From Streptomyces cupreus (GTDB lineage Bacteria > Actinomycetota > Actinomycetes > Streptomycetales > Streptomycetaceae), in contig NZ_JACMSF010000016.1 in NCBI RefSeq assembly GCF_014257025.1, positions 94,762 through 158,761 of the forward strand: a DNA stretch of 64,000 nucleotides, in the 5' to 3' direction. A model generated the notes under the pieces. That model searched no databases. It saw nothing but the letters and a program-made list of their open reading frames with translations, and was not told the DNA's origin. The position numbers were made by a program, and so were the translations under genes. Below are positions 33,773 through 41,800 of this stretch, in pieces. Each line of letters opens with the position of its first letter. The first letter of the stretch is position 1.

Positions 33773-34855
33773 ATGGTTCGCGCCGCTGTCCTGCCCGCCG
33801 TGGGCGCTCCTTTGGAGATCGCCGAGATCGACCTCCCGGAACCGGGCCCCGGCCAGGTCCGCGTCCGGCTCGCCGCCGCGGGCGTCTGCCACTCCGACCT
33901 GTCCCTGTCCAACGGCACGATGCGTGTGCCGGTCCCGGCGGTCCTCGGCCACGAGGGCGCGGGGACGGTGGTCGCGGTGGGGGAGGGCGTCACGCACGTC
34001 TCGCCGGGCGACGGAGTGATCCTCAACTGGGCCCCTTCCTGCGGCAGTTGCCCCGCCTGCGCACTGGGCGAGGTCTGGCTCTGCGCCAACGCCCTGAACG
34101 GCGTCGCCGATGTCTACGCCCACCGCGCCTCCGACGGCACCGACCTCCACCCCGGCCTGAACGTCGCCGCGTTCGCCGAGGAGACGGTCGTCTCGTCGTC
34201 CTGTGTCCTGCCCGCCCCGGACGGCGTCCCGCTCACCGAGGCGGCCCTGCTGGGCTGCGCGGTCCTCACCGGCTACGGCGCCGTCCACCACTCCGCGCAG
34301 GTGCGCGCAGGGGAGACCGTGGCCGTGTACGGCGTCGGCGGAGTGGGCCTCGCCGCGCTCCAGTCGGCCCGTATCGCGGGCGCCTCGCGGATCGTGGCGG
34401 TGGATGTCTCCCCGGCGAAGGAGGAACTGGCCCGCGCGGCCGGAGCCACGGAGTATGTGATCGCCTCGGAGAACACCGCGCGCGAGATCCGGGGCCTGAC
34501 CGGCAAGCAGGGCGTGGACGTGGCGATCGAGTGCGTGGGCCGCGCCTCCACGATCCGCACCGCCTGGGACTCCACCCGCCGGGGCGGCCGTACGACGGTG
34601 GTCGGCATCGGCGGCAAGGACCAGGAGGTCACCTTCAACGCCCTGGAGATCTTCCACTGGGGCCGCACACTCTCCGGCTGCGTCTACGGCAACACGGACC
34701 CGTCGCGAGACGTCCCGATCCTGGCGGAACACGTCCGCGAGGGGCGCCTGGACCTCGGGATGCTGGTGACGGAGCGGATCGGTCTTGAGGGCATCCCGGC
34801 GGCCTTCGAGAACATGCTGGCGGGCAAGGGCGGCAGGGCCCTGGTGACGTTCTAG
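33773..34855 (+). CDS. Zinc-dependent alcohol dehydrogenase (class III-like MDR)
   Basis: The 360-residue protein has a catalytic zinc site (Cys39, His60-Glu61, Cys162), a structural zinc site (Cys90, Cys93, Cys96, Cys104) and the nucleotide fold GVGGVG (187-192). It is in the medium-chain reductase group near class III/S-nitrosomycothiol or aryl alcohol dehydrogenases. It should oxidise an alcohol to the aldehyde used by the enzyme encoded upstream. A 14-bp sequence CTAGTCGGCCCGAC at its stop is repeated at 34877-34890, at the stop of the converging gene. Confidence 0.93.
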   Translation: MVRAAVLPAVGAPLEIAEIDLPEPGPGQVRVRLAAAGVCHSDLSLSNGTMRVPVPAVLGHEGAGTVVAVGEGVTHVSPGDGVILNWAPSCGSCPACALGEVWLCANALNGVADVYAHRASDGTDLHPGLNVAAFAEETVVSSSCVLPAPDGVPLTEAALLGCAVLTGYGAVHHSAQVRAGETVAVYGVGGVGLAALQSARIAGASRIVAVDVSPAKEELARAAGATEYVIASENTAREIRGLTGKQGVDVAIECVGRASTIRTAWDSTRRGGRTTVVGIGGKDQEVTFNALEIFHWGRTLSGCVYGNTDPSRDVPILAEHVREGRLDLGMLVTERIGLEGIPAAFENMLAGKGGRALVTF

Positions 34856-34876
34856 TCGGCCCGACGTCTGCGCGGG

Positions 34877-35872
34877 CTAGTCGGCCCGACCGGTATTGGG
34901 GCACGAGGCCGGTTCAGTGGCGATCGGCGGGCCGGGGGTGGCACCCCCGGCCACACCGGCCTCCCCCGCACGGGAGGACGCACGGGACGACGGACGGGAC
35001 CGCGACACCGCCACCCCCAGCAGACACAGTGCCCCGCCCGCCAGCGTCAGCACCCCCGGCACCTCGCCCAGCGCCAGCCACGACATCAGGACGACCAGCG
35101 CGGGCACCGCGTACGTCGTCGCGCCCATCCGGCTGGCGGTCGTACGGGCCAGGGCGTACGCCCATGTCGTGAAGGCGAGCGCGGTCGGGAAGACGCCCAG
35201 GTAGACCATGTTGAGCGTCGCCGACACCGGCGCCTCGGCCGCTTCCGACACCAGCTGACCGGCGAACGGCAGACACGCCACCGCGCCGACCAGACACCCG
35301 AACGTCGTCACCTGCAAGGCGCTCGCCCCCGCCAGCGCCGGCTTCTGCGCGACGACACCCCCGGCGTACCCCACAGCCGCCAGCAGGCACAGCACCACAC
35401 CGAGCAGCGAGGACCCGCCCCCGCTCGACATCGAAAGACCCACGGTCACCGCACCCGCGAACGACACCGCCATGCCCGCCAGCAGCCGCGGCGGCATCAC
35501 GTCCCCCAGCAGCCGGGCCCCGAGCAACGCGACGAGGATCGGCCCGATGTTCACCACCAGCGCCGCCGTACCGGCGTCCACCCGCTGCTCGCCCCAGTTC
35601 AGGGCCACCATGTAGAACCCGAACCACAACAGCCCGGATATCGCGATCCCACGCCACGCCGTACGTGGCGGCCACCCCTCCCGCCGTACGAGACAGATGG
35701 TCCCGAGCACCAGCGCCCCGGCCAGCAGCCGCCCCAGCGCCAGCCCGCCCGGCGAGTACGCGGCGCCCGCGCTGCGGATCGAGACGAAGGCGGAGGCCCA
35801 CAGCACGACGGTGACCGTGGCGGCCCCGGCGGCGAGCAGCTCCGTACGACGGGCGAGGGAGGCGTTCATCAT
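34877..35872 (-). CDS. EamA/DMT-family transporter
   Basis: The 331-residue protein has ten hydrophobic segments in two EamA repeats (AAGAATVTVVLWASAFVSIRSAG at the start; second repeat beginning near LLGVVLCLLAAVGYAGGVV) and a hydrophilic tail of about 40 residues. DMT proteins usually export metabolites or amino acids. A second ATG at 35867-35869 has a better-placed GGAG. It lies 51 bases downstream of the ArsR-type gene on the same strand, so ArsR may regulate it. Confidence 0.9.
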   Translation of the reverse strand: MMNASLARRTELLAAGAATVTVVLWASAFVSIRSAGAAYSPGGLALGRLLAGALVLGTICLVRREGWPPRTAWRGIAISGLLWFGFYMVALNWGEQRVDAGTAALVVNIGPILVALLGARLLGDVMPPRLLAGMAVSFAGAVTVGLSMSSGGGSSLLGVVLCLLAAVGYAGGVVAQKPALAGASALQVTTFGCLVGAVACLPFAGQLVSEAAEAPVSATLNMVYLGVFPTALAFTTWAYALARTTASRMGATTYAVPALVVLMSWLALGEVPGVLTLAGGALCLLGVAVSRSRPSSRASSRAGEAGVAGGATPGPPIATEPASCPNTGRAD

Positions 35873-35923
35873 GCTCCAGAGGCTAGGAAGGAAGCGGGCG
35901 CGGGCGCTCGCGGATTTCGGACC

Positions 35924-36634
35924 TCAGCGCAGTGACTCGGCCGGGATGCCGAGGAGCTCCGCCAGCGCCCGCTCCCCGGTCGGCGTCACCTTCACCGCCC
36001 GCTCGGACCCGATGCGCACACACCACCCGGCGTCCAGGGCGTGCCGGCACACCGCCGCGCCCGCGACCCCCGCCAGATGCGGCCGCCGCTCGGTCCAGTC
36101 GAGGCAGGCCCGGGCGAGCGGGCGTCCACCCCCACGTTCCAGCCGGATGCCGGCGGAGTCGAACCACGCCACCCCCGCGTCGGTGAGCGCGAACCCGGTG
36201 TCCTGGCGCAGCAGCCCGCGCGCCGTGAACGCGTCGGTCACCGCGATCCCGAGCCGCCCGGCGAGATGGTCGTAGCAGGTCCGCCCACGAGCCATGGCGG
36301 ACCCGGCACTGGACTGACGCAGACTCCGAGGCCGCACGACGGCCCTGGGCGCGACCTGGGCGGCGAGATCCTCCACGAGCTGCGCGGCCCGGGCGTCCGC
36401 GAGCCGCACATACCGATGCCGCCCCTGCCGCTCCTCGACCAGCAGCCCACCGGCGACGAGCTTGCCCAGATGCTCACTGAGCGTGGACGCGGCAACTCCC
36501 GCATGCCGAGCCAGCTCCCCGGCGGTCCAGGCCCGCCCGTCGAGCAGGGCGAGCAGACAAGCGGCCCGAGTCTCATCGGCGATGAGTGAGGCGAGCCGAG
36601 CGAGGTGGGGTGCGCGGGGGTCGGGGGCGGTCAT
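35924..36634 (-). CDS. ArsR-family winged-helix regulator
   Basis: The 236-residue protein has an N-terminal ArsR fold (residues about 10-80; LARHAGVAASTLSEHLGKLVAGGLLVEERQGRHRYVRL) and a longer C-terminal part with three cysteines that is common in streptomycete ArsR/HTH_20 proteins linked to transporter genes. No classical metal-binding ELCVCDL motif is present. The ATG at 36632-36634 was chosen; another at 36644-36646 would add four residues. It lies between a TetR gene and a transporter gene on the same strand. Confidence 0.85.
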   Translation of the reverse strand: MTAPDPRAPHLARLASLIADETRAACLLALLDGRAWTAGELARHAGVAASTLSEHLGKLVAGGLLVEERQGRHRYVRLADARAAQLVEDLAAQVAPRAVVRPRSLRQSSAGSAMARGRTCYDHLAGRLGIAVTDAFTARGLLRQDTGFALTDAGVAWFDSAGIRLERGGGRPLARACLDWTERRPHLAGVAGAAVCRHALDAGWCVRIGSERAVKVTPTGERALAELLGIPAESLR

Positions 36635-36680
36635 GGGGTCCAGCATGAGGGCTGGACACTTCGGTGGCTGCCGAACTGTC

Positions 36681-37322
36681 TCAGGCGGACGGCGCGACCC
36701 CCTGGTACTGCCGCTCCAACCCGTCCAGCAGCGCGGCGAGCCCCGTCTCGAAGGCCCGCTCGTCGATCTTCTCCTGCCGCTCCGCAAGAAGATGCGCCTG
36801 CCCCAGATGCGGATAGTCCGCGGGGTCGTACGCACTGACGTCGTCGACGAACCCCCCGGCGAACGACCCCAGCGCGGACCCCATGATGAAGTACCGCATC
36901 AGGGCCCCGATCGACGTGGCCTGCGCCGGTGGCCAACCCGCCTCCACCATCGCCCCGTACACCGCGTCCGCGAGCCGTAGCGCGGCAGGCCGCCGTCCGG
37001 GCCCGCGCGCCAGCACCGGCACGATATTGGGATGGTTCCGCAGGGCCGCCCGATACGAGACCGCCCAGTCGTGCAGCGCGGTGCGCCAGTCCCGTCCGTC
37101 CTCGAACATCGACAGGTCGACCTGCGCGCTCACCGAGTCCGCGACCGCCTCCAGGATCTGGTCCTTGGTGCGGAAGTGGTTGTAGAGGGACGGCCCGCTC
37201 ACCCCCAACTCCGCGGCGAGCCGCCGGGTGGAGACGGCCGCGAGGCCCTCCGTGTCCACGAGCACCCGCGCCGTCTCGACGATCCGGTCGGTGCTGAGAA
37301 GGGGCTTGCGCGGTCGGGCCAT
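36681..37322 (-). CDS. TetR-family regulator of the dehydrogenase genes
   Basis: The 213-residue protein has a TetR DNA-binding domain (residues about 12-58; VSTRRLAAELGVSGPSLYNHFRTKDQILEAV) and a TetR_C-like effector domain. The start MARPRKP at 37320-37322 is preferred over an upstream ATG at 37331. The palindrome AAACTAGC-AGT-GCTAATTT lies 27 bases before its start and 33 bases before the divergent acyl-CoA dehydrogenase gene. A near-identical site precedes the aldehyde dehydrogenase gene at 32370. It probably represses all three units. Confidence 0.9.
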   Translation of the reverse strand: MARPRKPLLSTDRIVETARVLVDTEGLAAVSTRRLAAELGVSGPSLYNHFRTKDQILEAVADSVSAQVDLSMFEDGRDWRTALHDWAVSYRAALRNHPNIVPVLARGPGRRPAALRLADAVYGAMVEAGWPPAQATSIGALMRYFIMGSALGSFAGGFVDDVSAYDPADYPHLGQAHLLAERQEKIDERAFETGLAALLDGLERQYQGVAPSA

Positions 37323-37348
37323 GGCGCACATAGTAGGGCTGCCACTGG

Positions 37349-37367
37349 AAACTAGCAGTGCTAATTT
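37349..37367. promoter_or_regulatory. Palindrome AAACTAGC-AGT-GCTAATTT, likely TetR operator
   Basis: Eight-base arms (one mismatch) with a 3-base spacer sit in the divergent TetR/acyl-CoA dehydrogenase interval. Compare AAACTAAC-AGC-GCTAGTTT at 32269-32287: the two sites agree in 16 of 19 positions. Confidence 0.7.
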
Positions 37368-37399
37368 AAATGTACGGCATTCAATTGGGGTGACTCGGT

Positions 37400-38551
37400 A
37401 TGAACCTGGAGCTCAACGAGGAGCAGACCGCCGTACGGCAGCTCGCCCGGGACTTCGTGGCCCGCGAGATCACCCCGCACGTCGTCGCCTGGGACCGCGC
37501 CGAGGAGGTCGACCGGGGCATCGTGAAGAAGCTCGGCGAGGTCGGCTTCCTGGGCCTGACCGTCGACGAGGAGTACGGCGGCTCCGGCGGCGACCACCTC
37601 GCGTACTGCCTGGTCACGGAGGAACTCGGCCGTGGGGACTCGTCCGTGCGCGGCATCGTCTCCGTCTCCCTGGGCCTGGTCGCGAAGACGATCGCCGCCT
37701 GGGGGAGCGAGGAGCAGAAGCGGCGGTGGCTGCCGGGCCTGACCGCCGGCGACTACGTCGGCTGCTTCGGCCTCACCGAGCCGGGCACCGGATCCGACGC
37801 CGGCAACCTCGCCACCCACGCGGTCCGTGACGGCGGGGACTACGTCATCAACGGCACCAAGATGTTCATCACCAACGGCACCTGGGCCGATGTCGTGCTG
37901 CTCTTCGCCCGCTCCACCGACGCCCCCGGCCACAAGGGCGTCTCCGCCTTCCTGGTCCCCACGGACACGCCCGGGCTGACCCGCCGCACGATCCACGGCA
38001 AGCTCGGCCTGCGCGGCCAGGCCACCGCCGAACTCGTCCTGGAGGACGTGCGGGTGCCCGCATCCGCGATGCTCGGCGAGGAGGGCAAGGGCTTCTCGGT
38101 CGCCATGTCGGCGCTGGCCAAGGGGCGGATGTCGGTGGCGGCGGGCTGCGTGGGTCTGGCCCAGGCCGCGCTGGACGTGGCCGTGAAGTACGCGGGGGAG
38201 CGGGAGCAGTTCGGCAGGACCATCGCCCACCATCAGCTCGTACAGGAGCTGATCAGCGACATCGCCGTGGACGTCGACGCCGCCCGGCTGCTGACCTGGC
38301 GGGTCGCCGACCTGATCGACCGAGGGCAGCCCTTCGCCACCGAGTCCTCCAAGGCCAAGCTCTTCGCCTCGGAGGCCGCCGTCCGCGCCGCCAACAACGC
38401 CCTCCAGGTCTTCGGCGGCTACGGCTACATCGACGAGTACCCGGCGGGCAAGCTGCTGCGCGACGCCCGGGTGATGACCCTCTACGAGGGCACGAGCCAG
38501 ATCCAGAAGCTGGTCATCGGCCGTGCGCTGACCGGGGTTTCGGCCTTCTGA
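37400..38551 (+). CDS. Acyl-CoA dehydrogenase
   Basis: This 383-residue FAD enzyme introduces a trans-2 double bond in acyl-CoA. The sequence is complete: FAD/substrate block CFGLTEPGTGSDAGNLAT, the C-terminal helix bundle and the catalytic Glu363 in LYEGTSQIQKLVIGR. It is most like short/branched-chain and butyryl-CoA dehydrogenases. Start is ATG 37400. A strong hairpin follows at 38568-38603. With the aldehyde and alcohol dehydrogenases that share its operator motif it could degrade an alcohol by way of its acyl-CoA; a ligase is not visible here. Confidence 0.95.
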   Translation: MNLELNEEQTAVRQLARDFVAREITPHVVAWDRAEEVDRGIVKKLGEVGFLGLTVDEEYGGSGGDHLAYCLVTEELGRGDSSVRGIVSVSLGLVAKTIAAWGSEEQKRRWLPGLTAGDYVGCFGLTEPGTGSDAGNLATHAVRDGGDYVINGTKMFITNGTWADVVLLFARSTDAPGHKGVSAFLVPTDTPGLTRRTIHGKLGLRGQATAELVLEDVRVPASAMLGEEGKGFSVAMSALAKGRMSVAAGCVGLAQAALDVAVKYAGEREQFGRTIAHHQLVQELISDIAVDVDAARLLTWRVADLIDRGQPFATESSKAKLFASEAAVRAANNALQVFGGYGYIDEYPAGKLLRDARVMTLYEGTSQIQKLVIGRALTGVSAF

Positions 38552-38567
38552 GTACGACCGCTGAGTA

Positions 38568-38603
38568 CTTCGACGGATGTGGCGCGGCCCACGTCCGTCG
38601 AAG
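38568..38603 (+). terminator. Hairpin after the acyl-CoA dehydrogenase gene
   Basis: CTTCGACGGATGTGG (38568-38582) pairs with CACGTCCGTCGAAG (38590-38603) through 14-15 bp including one G-T pair, with a short GC-rich loop. It starts 16 bases after the stop codon. Confidence 0.75.
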
Positions 38604-38612
38604 CTTGTCCCC

Positions 38613-38858
38613 ATGAGTGACACACCGGTCAAGCAGAACACGGCCGCCTTCTACGGCCAGTCCGTCGCCTCGTTCGCCGCCGCCATGGCGGCCACCGCCA
38701 TCGGCATCTACCAGCTGGAGGCCGACCCCTGGGTCCGCGCCTTCCTCGGCATAGCCGTCCTCTACCTGGTCACCTCCGCCTTCACCCTCGCCAAGGTCAT
38801 CCGCGACCGTCAGGACGCCTCGACGGCTCATTCCTACGGTCCGTTCGAGAAGCTCTGA
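38613..38858 (+). CDS. YiaA/YiaB-type two-helix membrane protein
   Basis: This 81-residue protein has two membrane segments (residues about 15-33 and 43-62) separated by ADPWVRAFLG, the layout of the YiaA/YiaB inner-membrane domain. The C-terminal tail VIRDRQDASTAHSYGPFEKL is hydrophilic. The ATG lies 9 bases after the terminator hairpin of the gene before it, so it needs its own promoter or read-through. Function is unknown. Confidence 0.8.
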   Translation: MSDTPVKQNTAAFYGQSVASFAAAMAATAIGIYQLEADPWVRAFLGIAVLYLVTSAFTLAKVIRDRQDASTAHSYGPFEKL

Positions 38859-38881
38859 TCGGCCACCCCGGGTGGCTGCTC

Positions 38882-38895
38882 TAAGCGACCGCTCA
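38882..38895. promoter_or_regulatory. Operator-like site TAAGC-GACC-GCTCA
   Basis: This imperfect palindrome lies 48 bases before the TetR start at 38944. It matches the perfect TAAGC-GACT-GCTTA at 40060-40073, upstream of the MaoC gene, in 12 of 14 positions. The TetR protein probably represses both. Confidence 0.65.
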
Positions 38896-38943
38896 CCGTC
38901 GGCGGTATGGTGGTGACTCTGTCATCGAGAGGGGCGAGCAGCG

Positions 38944-39567
38944 ATGAGTACGGCGGAGGAGACGGCCGGCGGCGAGGGGTCGGCGTGGGGCGAGGTCACG
39001 CCCGACGCGGCCCGGCGGCTGCTGATCGCCGCGGTGGAGGCCTTCGCCGAGCGTGGCTATCACGCCACGACGACCCGGGACATCGCGGGCCGGGCCGGGA
39101 TGAGCCCGGCGGCGCTCTACATCCACTACAAGACCAAGGAAGAGCTGCTTCACCGGATCAGCCGGATCGGCCATGAGAAGGCGCTGGAGATCCTGCGTAC
39201 GGCGGCGGCGCGCGAGGGCACCGCGACCGAGCGGCTCGCGGACGCGGTGAGCTCCTTCGTGCGCTGGCACGCCGGGGGGCGTACGACCGCGCGTGTGGTG
39301 CAGTACGAGCTGGACTCGCTCGGCCCCGAGGCCCGGGCGGAGATCATCGGGCTGCGCCGGCAGGTGGACGCCGAGGTCCGCGGGATCATCGAGGACGGGG
39401 TGGCGTCCGGCGAGTTCGACGTGCCGGACGTCAAGGGCACCACGCTCGCCGTGCTGTCGCTCTGCATCGACGTGGCGCGCTGGTTCAACGTGAACGGATC
39501 CCGGACTCCGGACGAGGTCGGCGAGCTGTACGCCGACCTCGTGCTGCGGATGGTGGGCGCGAAGTAG
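38944..39567 (+). CDS. TetR-family regulator (AcrR-like)
   Basis: The 207-residue protein has a TetR helix-turn-helix (residues about 28-72; YHATTTRDIAGRAGMSPAALYIHYKTKEELLHRI) and a TetR_C-type effector domain. Such proteins next to MaoC hydratases and acyl-CoA enzymes often respond to acyl-CoA. It converges on the MaoC gene (9 bases between stops). Matching operators precede both genes, which suggests autorepression and control of the hydratase. Confidence 0.9.
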   Translation: MSTAEETAGGEGSAWGEVTPDAARRLLIAAVEAFAERGYHATTTRDIAGRAGMSPAALYIHYKTKEELLHRISRIGHEKALEILRTAAAREGTATERLADAVSSFVRWHAGGRTTARVVQYELDSLGPEARAEIIGLRRQVDAEVRGIIEDGVASGEFDVPDVKGTTLAVLSLCIDVARWFNVNGSRTPDEVGELYADLVLRMVGAK

Positions 39568-39576
39568 GCCAGGGTC

Positions 39577-40038
39577 CTACAGGTAGTACCGCGCCACGGA
39601 CTCGGCGACGCACACGGGCTTGTCGCCGCCCTCGCGCTCCACGGTGAACGCGACCGTCACCTGGACGCCGCCGGTGACGTCGTCGACTCCGGTGATCGTC
39701 GCGGTGGCGCGCACTCGCGAACCGACCGGCACGGGGGCCGGGAAACGGACCTTGTTCGTGCCGTAGTTGACGCCCATCTTCATGCCCTCGACCTTGATCA
39801 GCTGCGGGCCGAAGAGGGGCAGCAGCGACAGGGTGAGGTATCCGTGGGCGATGGTCGTCCCGAAGGGGCCGGTGGCGGCCTTCTCCGGGTCGACGTGGAT
39901 CCACTGGTGGTCCCCGGTCGCCTCCGCGAAGAGATCGATCCGCTTCTGGTCGACCTCCAGCCAGTCGGTGTGGCCCAGCTGCTCGCCGACCGCTGCCTTC
40001 AGCTCGTCGACGGAGGTGAAGCTCCTCGGTTCTGCCAT
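39577..40038 (-). CDS. MaoC-like enoyl-CoA hydratase
   Basis: This 153-residue single hotdog domain carries the (R)-specific hydratase motif: Asp and His in LFAEATGDHQWIHVDPEKAA, then GPFGTTIAHGYLTLSLLP. It would hydrate enoyl-CoA to (R)-3-hydroxyacyl-CoA or act in a related fatty acid step. The ATG at 40036-40038 has GGGAGG nine bases before it. A perfect TAAGC-N4-GCTTA palindrome is 21 bases upstream of the start. Confidence 0.92.
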   Translation of the reverse strand: MAEPRSFTSVDELKAAVGEQLGHTDWLEVDQKRIDLFAEATGDHQWIHVDPEKAATGPFGTTIAHGYLTLSLLPLFGPQLIKVEGMKMGVNYGTNKVRFPAPVPVGSRVRATATITGVDDVTGGVQVTVAFTVEREGGDKPVCVAESVARYYL

Positions 40039-40059
40039 GTCCCTGGCCTCCCAAAAGTC

Positions 40060-40073
40060 TAAGCGACTGCTTA
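40060..40073. promoter_or_regulatory. Perfect palindrome TAAGC-GACT-GCTTA before the MaoC gene
   Basis: Five-base arms with a 4-base spacer, between the MaoC and soxR genes. It is repeated in near-identical form before the TetR gene at 38882-38895. Its closeness to the MaoC start fits a repressor site. Confidence 0.65.
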
Positions 40074-40139
40074 GCATGCTCGGACGGAGGCCCCGTGTCA
40101 ACGGATCTGCCGTTCGCCGGGGTGGGTAGGCTTCGAGGG

Positions 40140-40607
40140 GTGCCCAAGATTCCCGAGAAGATCCATGAGCTCACGGTCGGCCAGCTCGCCGCGCGCAGTG
40201 GCGCCGCCGTCTCCGCCCTGCACTTCTACGAGGCCAAGGGCCTGATCACCAGCCGCCGCACGGCGGGCAACCAACGCCGCTACGGCAGGGACACGCTGCG
40301 CCGGGTGGCCTTCATCAGGGCGGCCCAGAGGGTCGGCATCCCCCTGGCGACGATCCGCGAGGCACTGGCGGAACTCCCCGAGGAGCGCACCCCGACCCAC
40401 GAGGACTGGGCGCGGCTGTCGGAGACATGGCGAGCGGAACTGGACGAACGCATCACGCAACTGAACCGTCTGCGAGACCACTTGACGGACTGCATCGGCT
40501 GCGGCTGCCTCTCCCTGGACACGTGCGTCCTGTCCAACCCGGACGACACGTTCGGCGAACACCGAAGCGGCTCGCGCCTGCTGGTGGAACGCCGCCGCCG
40601 CCGCTGA
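40140..40607 (+). CDS. soxR: Redox-sensing MerR-family regulator SoxR
   Basis: The 155-residue protein has a MerR winged helix (ELTVGQLAARSGAAVSALHFYEAKGLI...RRYGRDTLRRVAFI), a dimerisation helix and the SoxR [2Fe-2S] cluster motif C-x2-C-x-C-x5-C (CIGCGCLSLDTC). In Streptomyces, SoxR responds to redox-active antibiotics such as actinorhodin. The GTG at 40140, giving MPKIPEKIHELTVGQL, matches the usual Streptomyces start better than the GTG at 40095. No obvious SoxR target is adjacent. From memory it corresponds to S. coelicolor SCO1697. Confidence 0.95.
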   Translation: MPKIPEKIHELTVGQLAARSGAAVSALHFYEAKGLITSRRTAGNQRRYGRDTLRRVAFIRAAQRVGIPLATIREALAELPEERTPTHEDWARLSETWRAELDERITQLNRLRDHLTDCIGCGCLSLDTCVLSNPDDTFGEHRSGSRLLVERRRRR

Positions 40608-40652
40608 CGAGGCCCGTTCACGGGTAGGGGCGGCGGGGGCGATCCCGCTACG

Positions 40653-41720
40653 TCACTCGTACTCCGTGCCGCCCTTCCGGGTCAGGTACGCCGGGCTGAC
40701 CGCCTTTGCGATCGCCCGGCCGCCGGTCACCGGGCTGTACCGCTCCACCGCCGGACGTAGGACCACGCCCTCCCGCAGGTGCAGCTCCCGTCCGGAGACC
40801 GTTTCCCGGCCGGTCGCCAACTCCAGGACCCGCTCGCTGTCGTACGGCCCTTCGTACAGGCGAGGCACCAACGGCAGCGCATCGCCGAGAACGTCCGCCG
40901 CGTTCAGCCACCGCACCGAGCCGTCGACCTCCGCCGACACATCGAACACCGCGTACCCCAGCGTGTCCCGCCGGCCGTCCGCCCCGTACGTCAGGTCCTG
41001 GACCCCCGCCCCGTACACCTCCCCGAAGATCCCGACCCGCCGAGCCCCCAGCCGCTCCGCGACACGAGCCGCCACCTCCGCGACCCCATGCCCGCGCACG
41101 GCCCGCCAGTACAGATTCCGGGCATCCTCCTTCAGCGCCAGCGACTTCGACCCGAAGCCCTTGGAGGACACGTACACCCGCGACTCGTCCGCCACGTACG
41201 TCACCAGGCACGCCGACCCGTGCAGCTTCTCCGTGAGCACCACCGGCTCACCCGCCGTGAAGATCCCCGGATACCGCTGGATGTTCTCGATGTCCACCCA
41301 CGGCAACAGATCCGGCGCCGACTCCACGTCCCCGGACATCGTCGGCGGAATGGGCGGCACCCACTTGGTGATCCCCAGCCGCTCCGCGAGGTCGGTGCCG
41401 TCCGACGCCGCCCGCACCAGATCCACGCCCGTCAGCGCCGACGGCCGGCACACGATCCCCTGCGACAGCTCACCACGCAGCCGAACCGCCTTCACCCGGT
41501 CCGAGTTGCTCCCCGCCAGCCGCCCCGTGAGTCCCAGCTCCTCGACCAGCGCGGCCGGCAGCACGGACTGCTCGGGGATGTACACGGCCACCTCGCCGGT
41601 ACGGTACGCACCCTTCGCCACGACCGCCCGGTACAGGCCCACCTGGGCAAGTTCGAGGGCGTCGGCGTTCGGATGCTCATGGACGGTCAGCACTTCGGCG
41701 GTGACGCGCAGCGTCGACAT
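40653..41720 (-). CDS. ATP-dependent RNA ligase, Deinococcus Rnl (Rnl5) type
   Basis: The 355-residue protein has an N-terminal OB-like domain (residues about 1-110; LRVTAEVLTVHEHPNADALELAQVG) and then a nucleotidyltransferase domain. The AMP-accepting lysine is Lys165 in LTEKLHGSACLV, with motif III-like GIFGEVYGAGVQDL and motif IV/V EGVVLRP and AIAKAVS. Length, domain order and even the lysine number match DraRnl of Deinococcus radiodurans, which seals nicks with a 3'-OH RNA end. Role in Streptomyces is unknown. AGGAG precedes the ATG. It stands alone. Confidence 0.88.
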   Translation of the reverse strand: MSTLRVTAEVLTVHEHPNADALELAQVGLYRAVVAKGAYRTGEVAVYIPEQSVLPAALVEELGLTGRLAGSNSDRVKAVRLRGELSQGIVCRPSALTGVDLVRAASDGTDLAERLGITKWVPPIPPTMSGDVESAPDLLPWVDIENIQRYPGIFTAGEPVVLTEKLHGSACLVTYVADESRVYVSSKGFGSKSLALKEDARNLYWRAVRGHGVAEVAARVAERLGARRVGIFGEVYGAGVQDLTYGADGRRDTLGYAVFDVSAEVDGSVRWLNAADVLGDALPLVPRLYEGPYDSERVLELATGRETVSGRELHLREGVVLRPAVERYSPVTGGRAIAKAVSPAYLTRKGGTEYE

Positions 41721-41800
41721 CGGTGACTCCTGGGTTCCTTCGGTCAGCTGTGTTTCATCGCCTCCAACTGTCCGTAAGGGAAAGGGGTGGAGCGACCGGA

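Noticed and set aside
34852..34890. 14-bp direct repeat CTAGTCGGCCCGAC as a possible attachment site
   Set aside because: The copies are only 25 bases apart and flank no inserted DNA or integrase gene; they look like a small local duplication at two converging stop codons.
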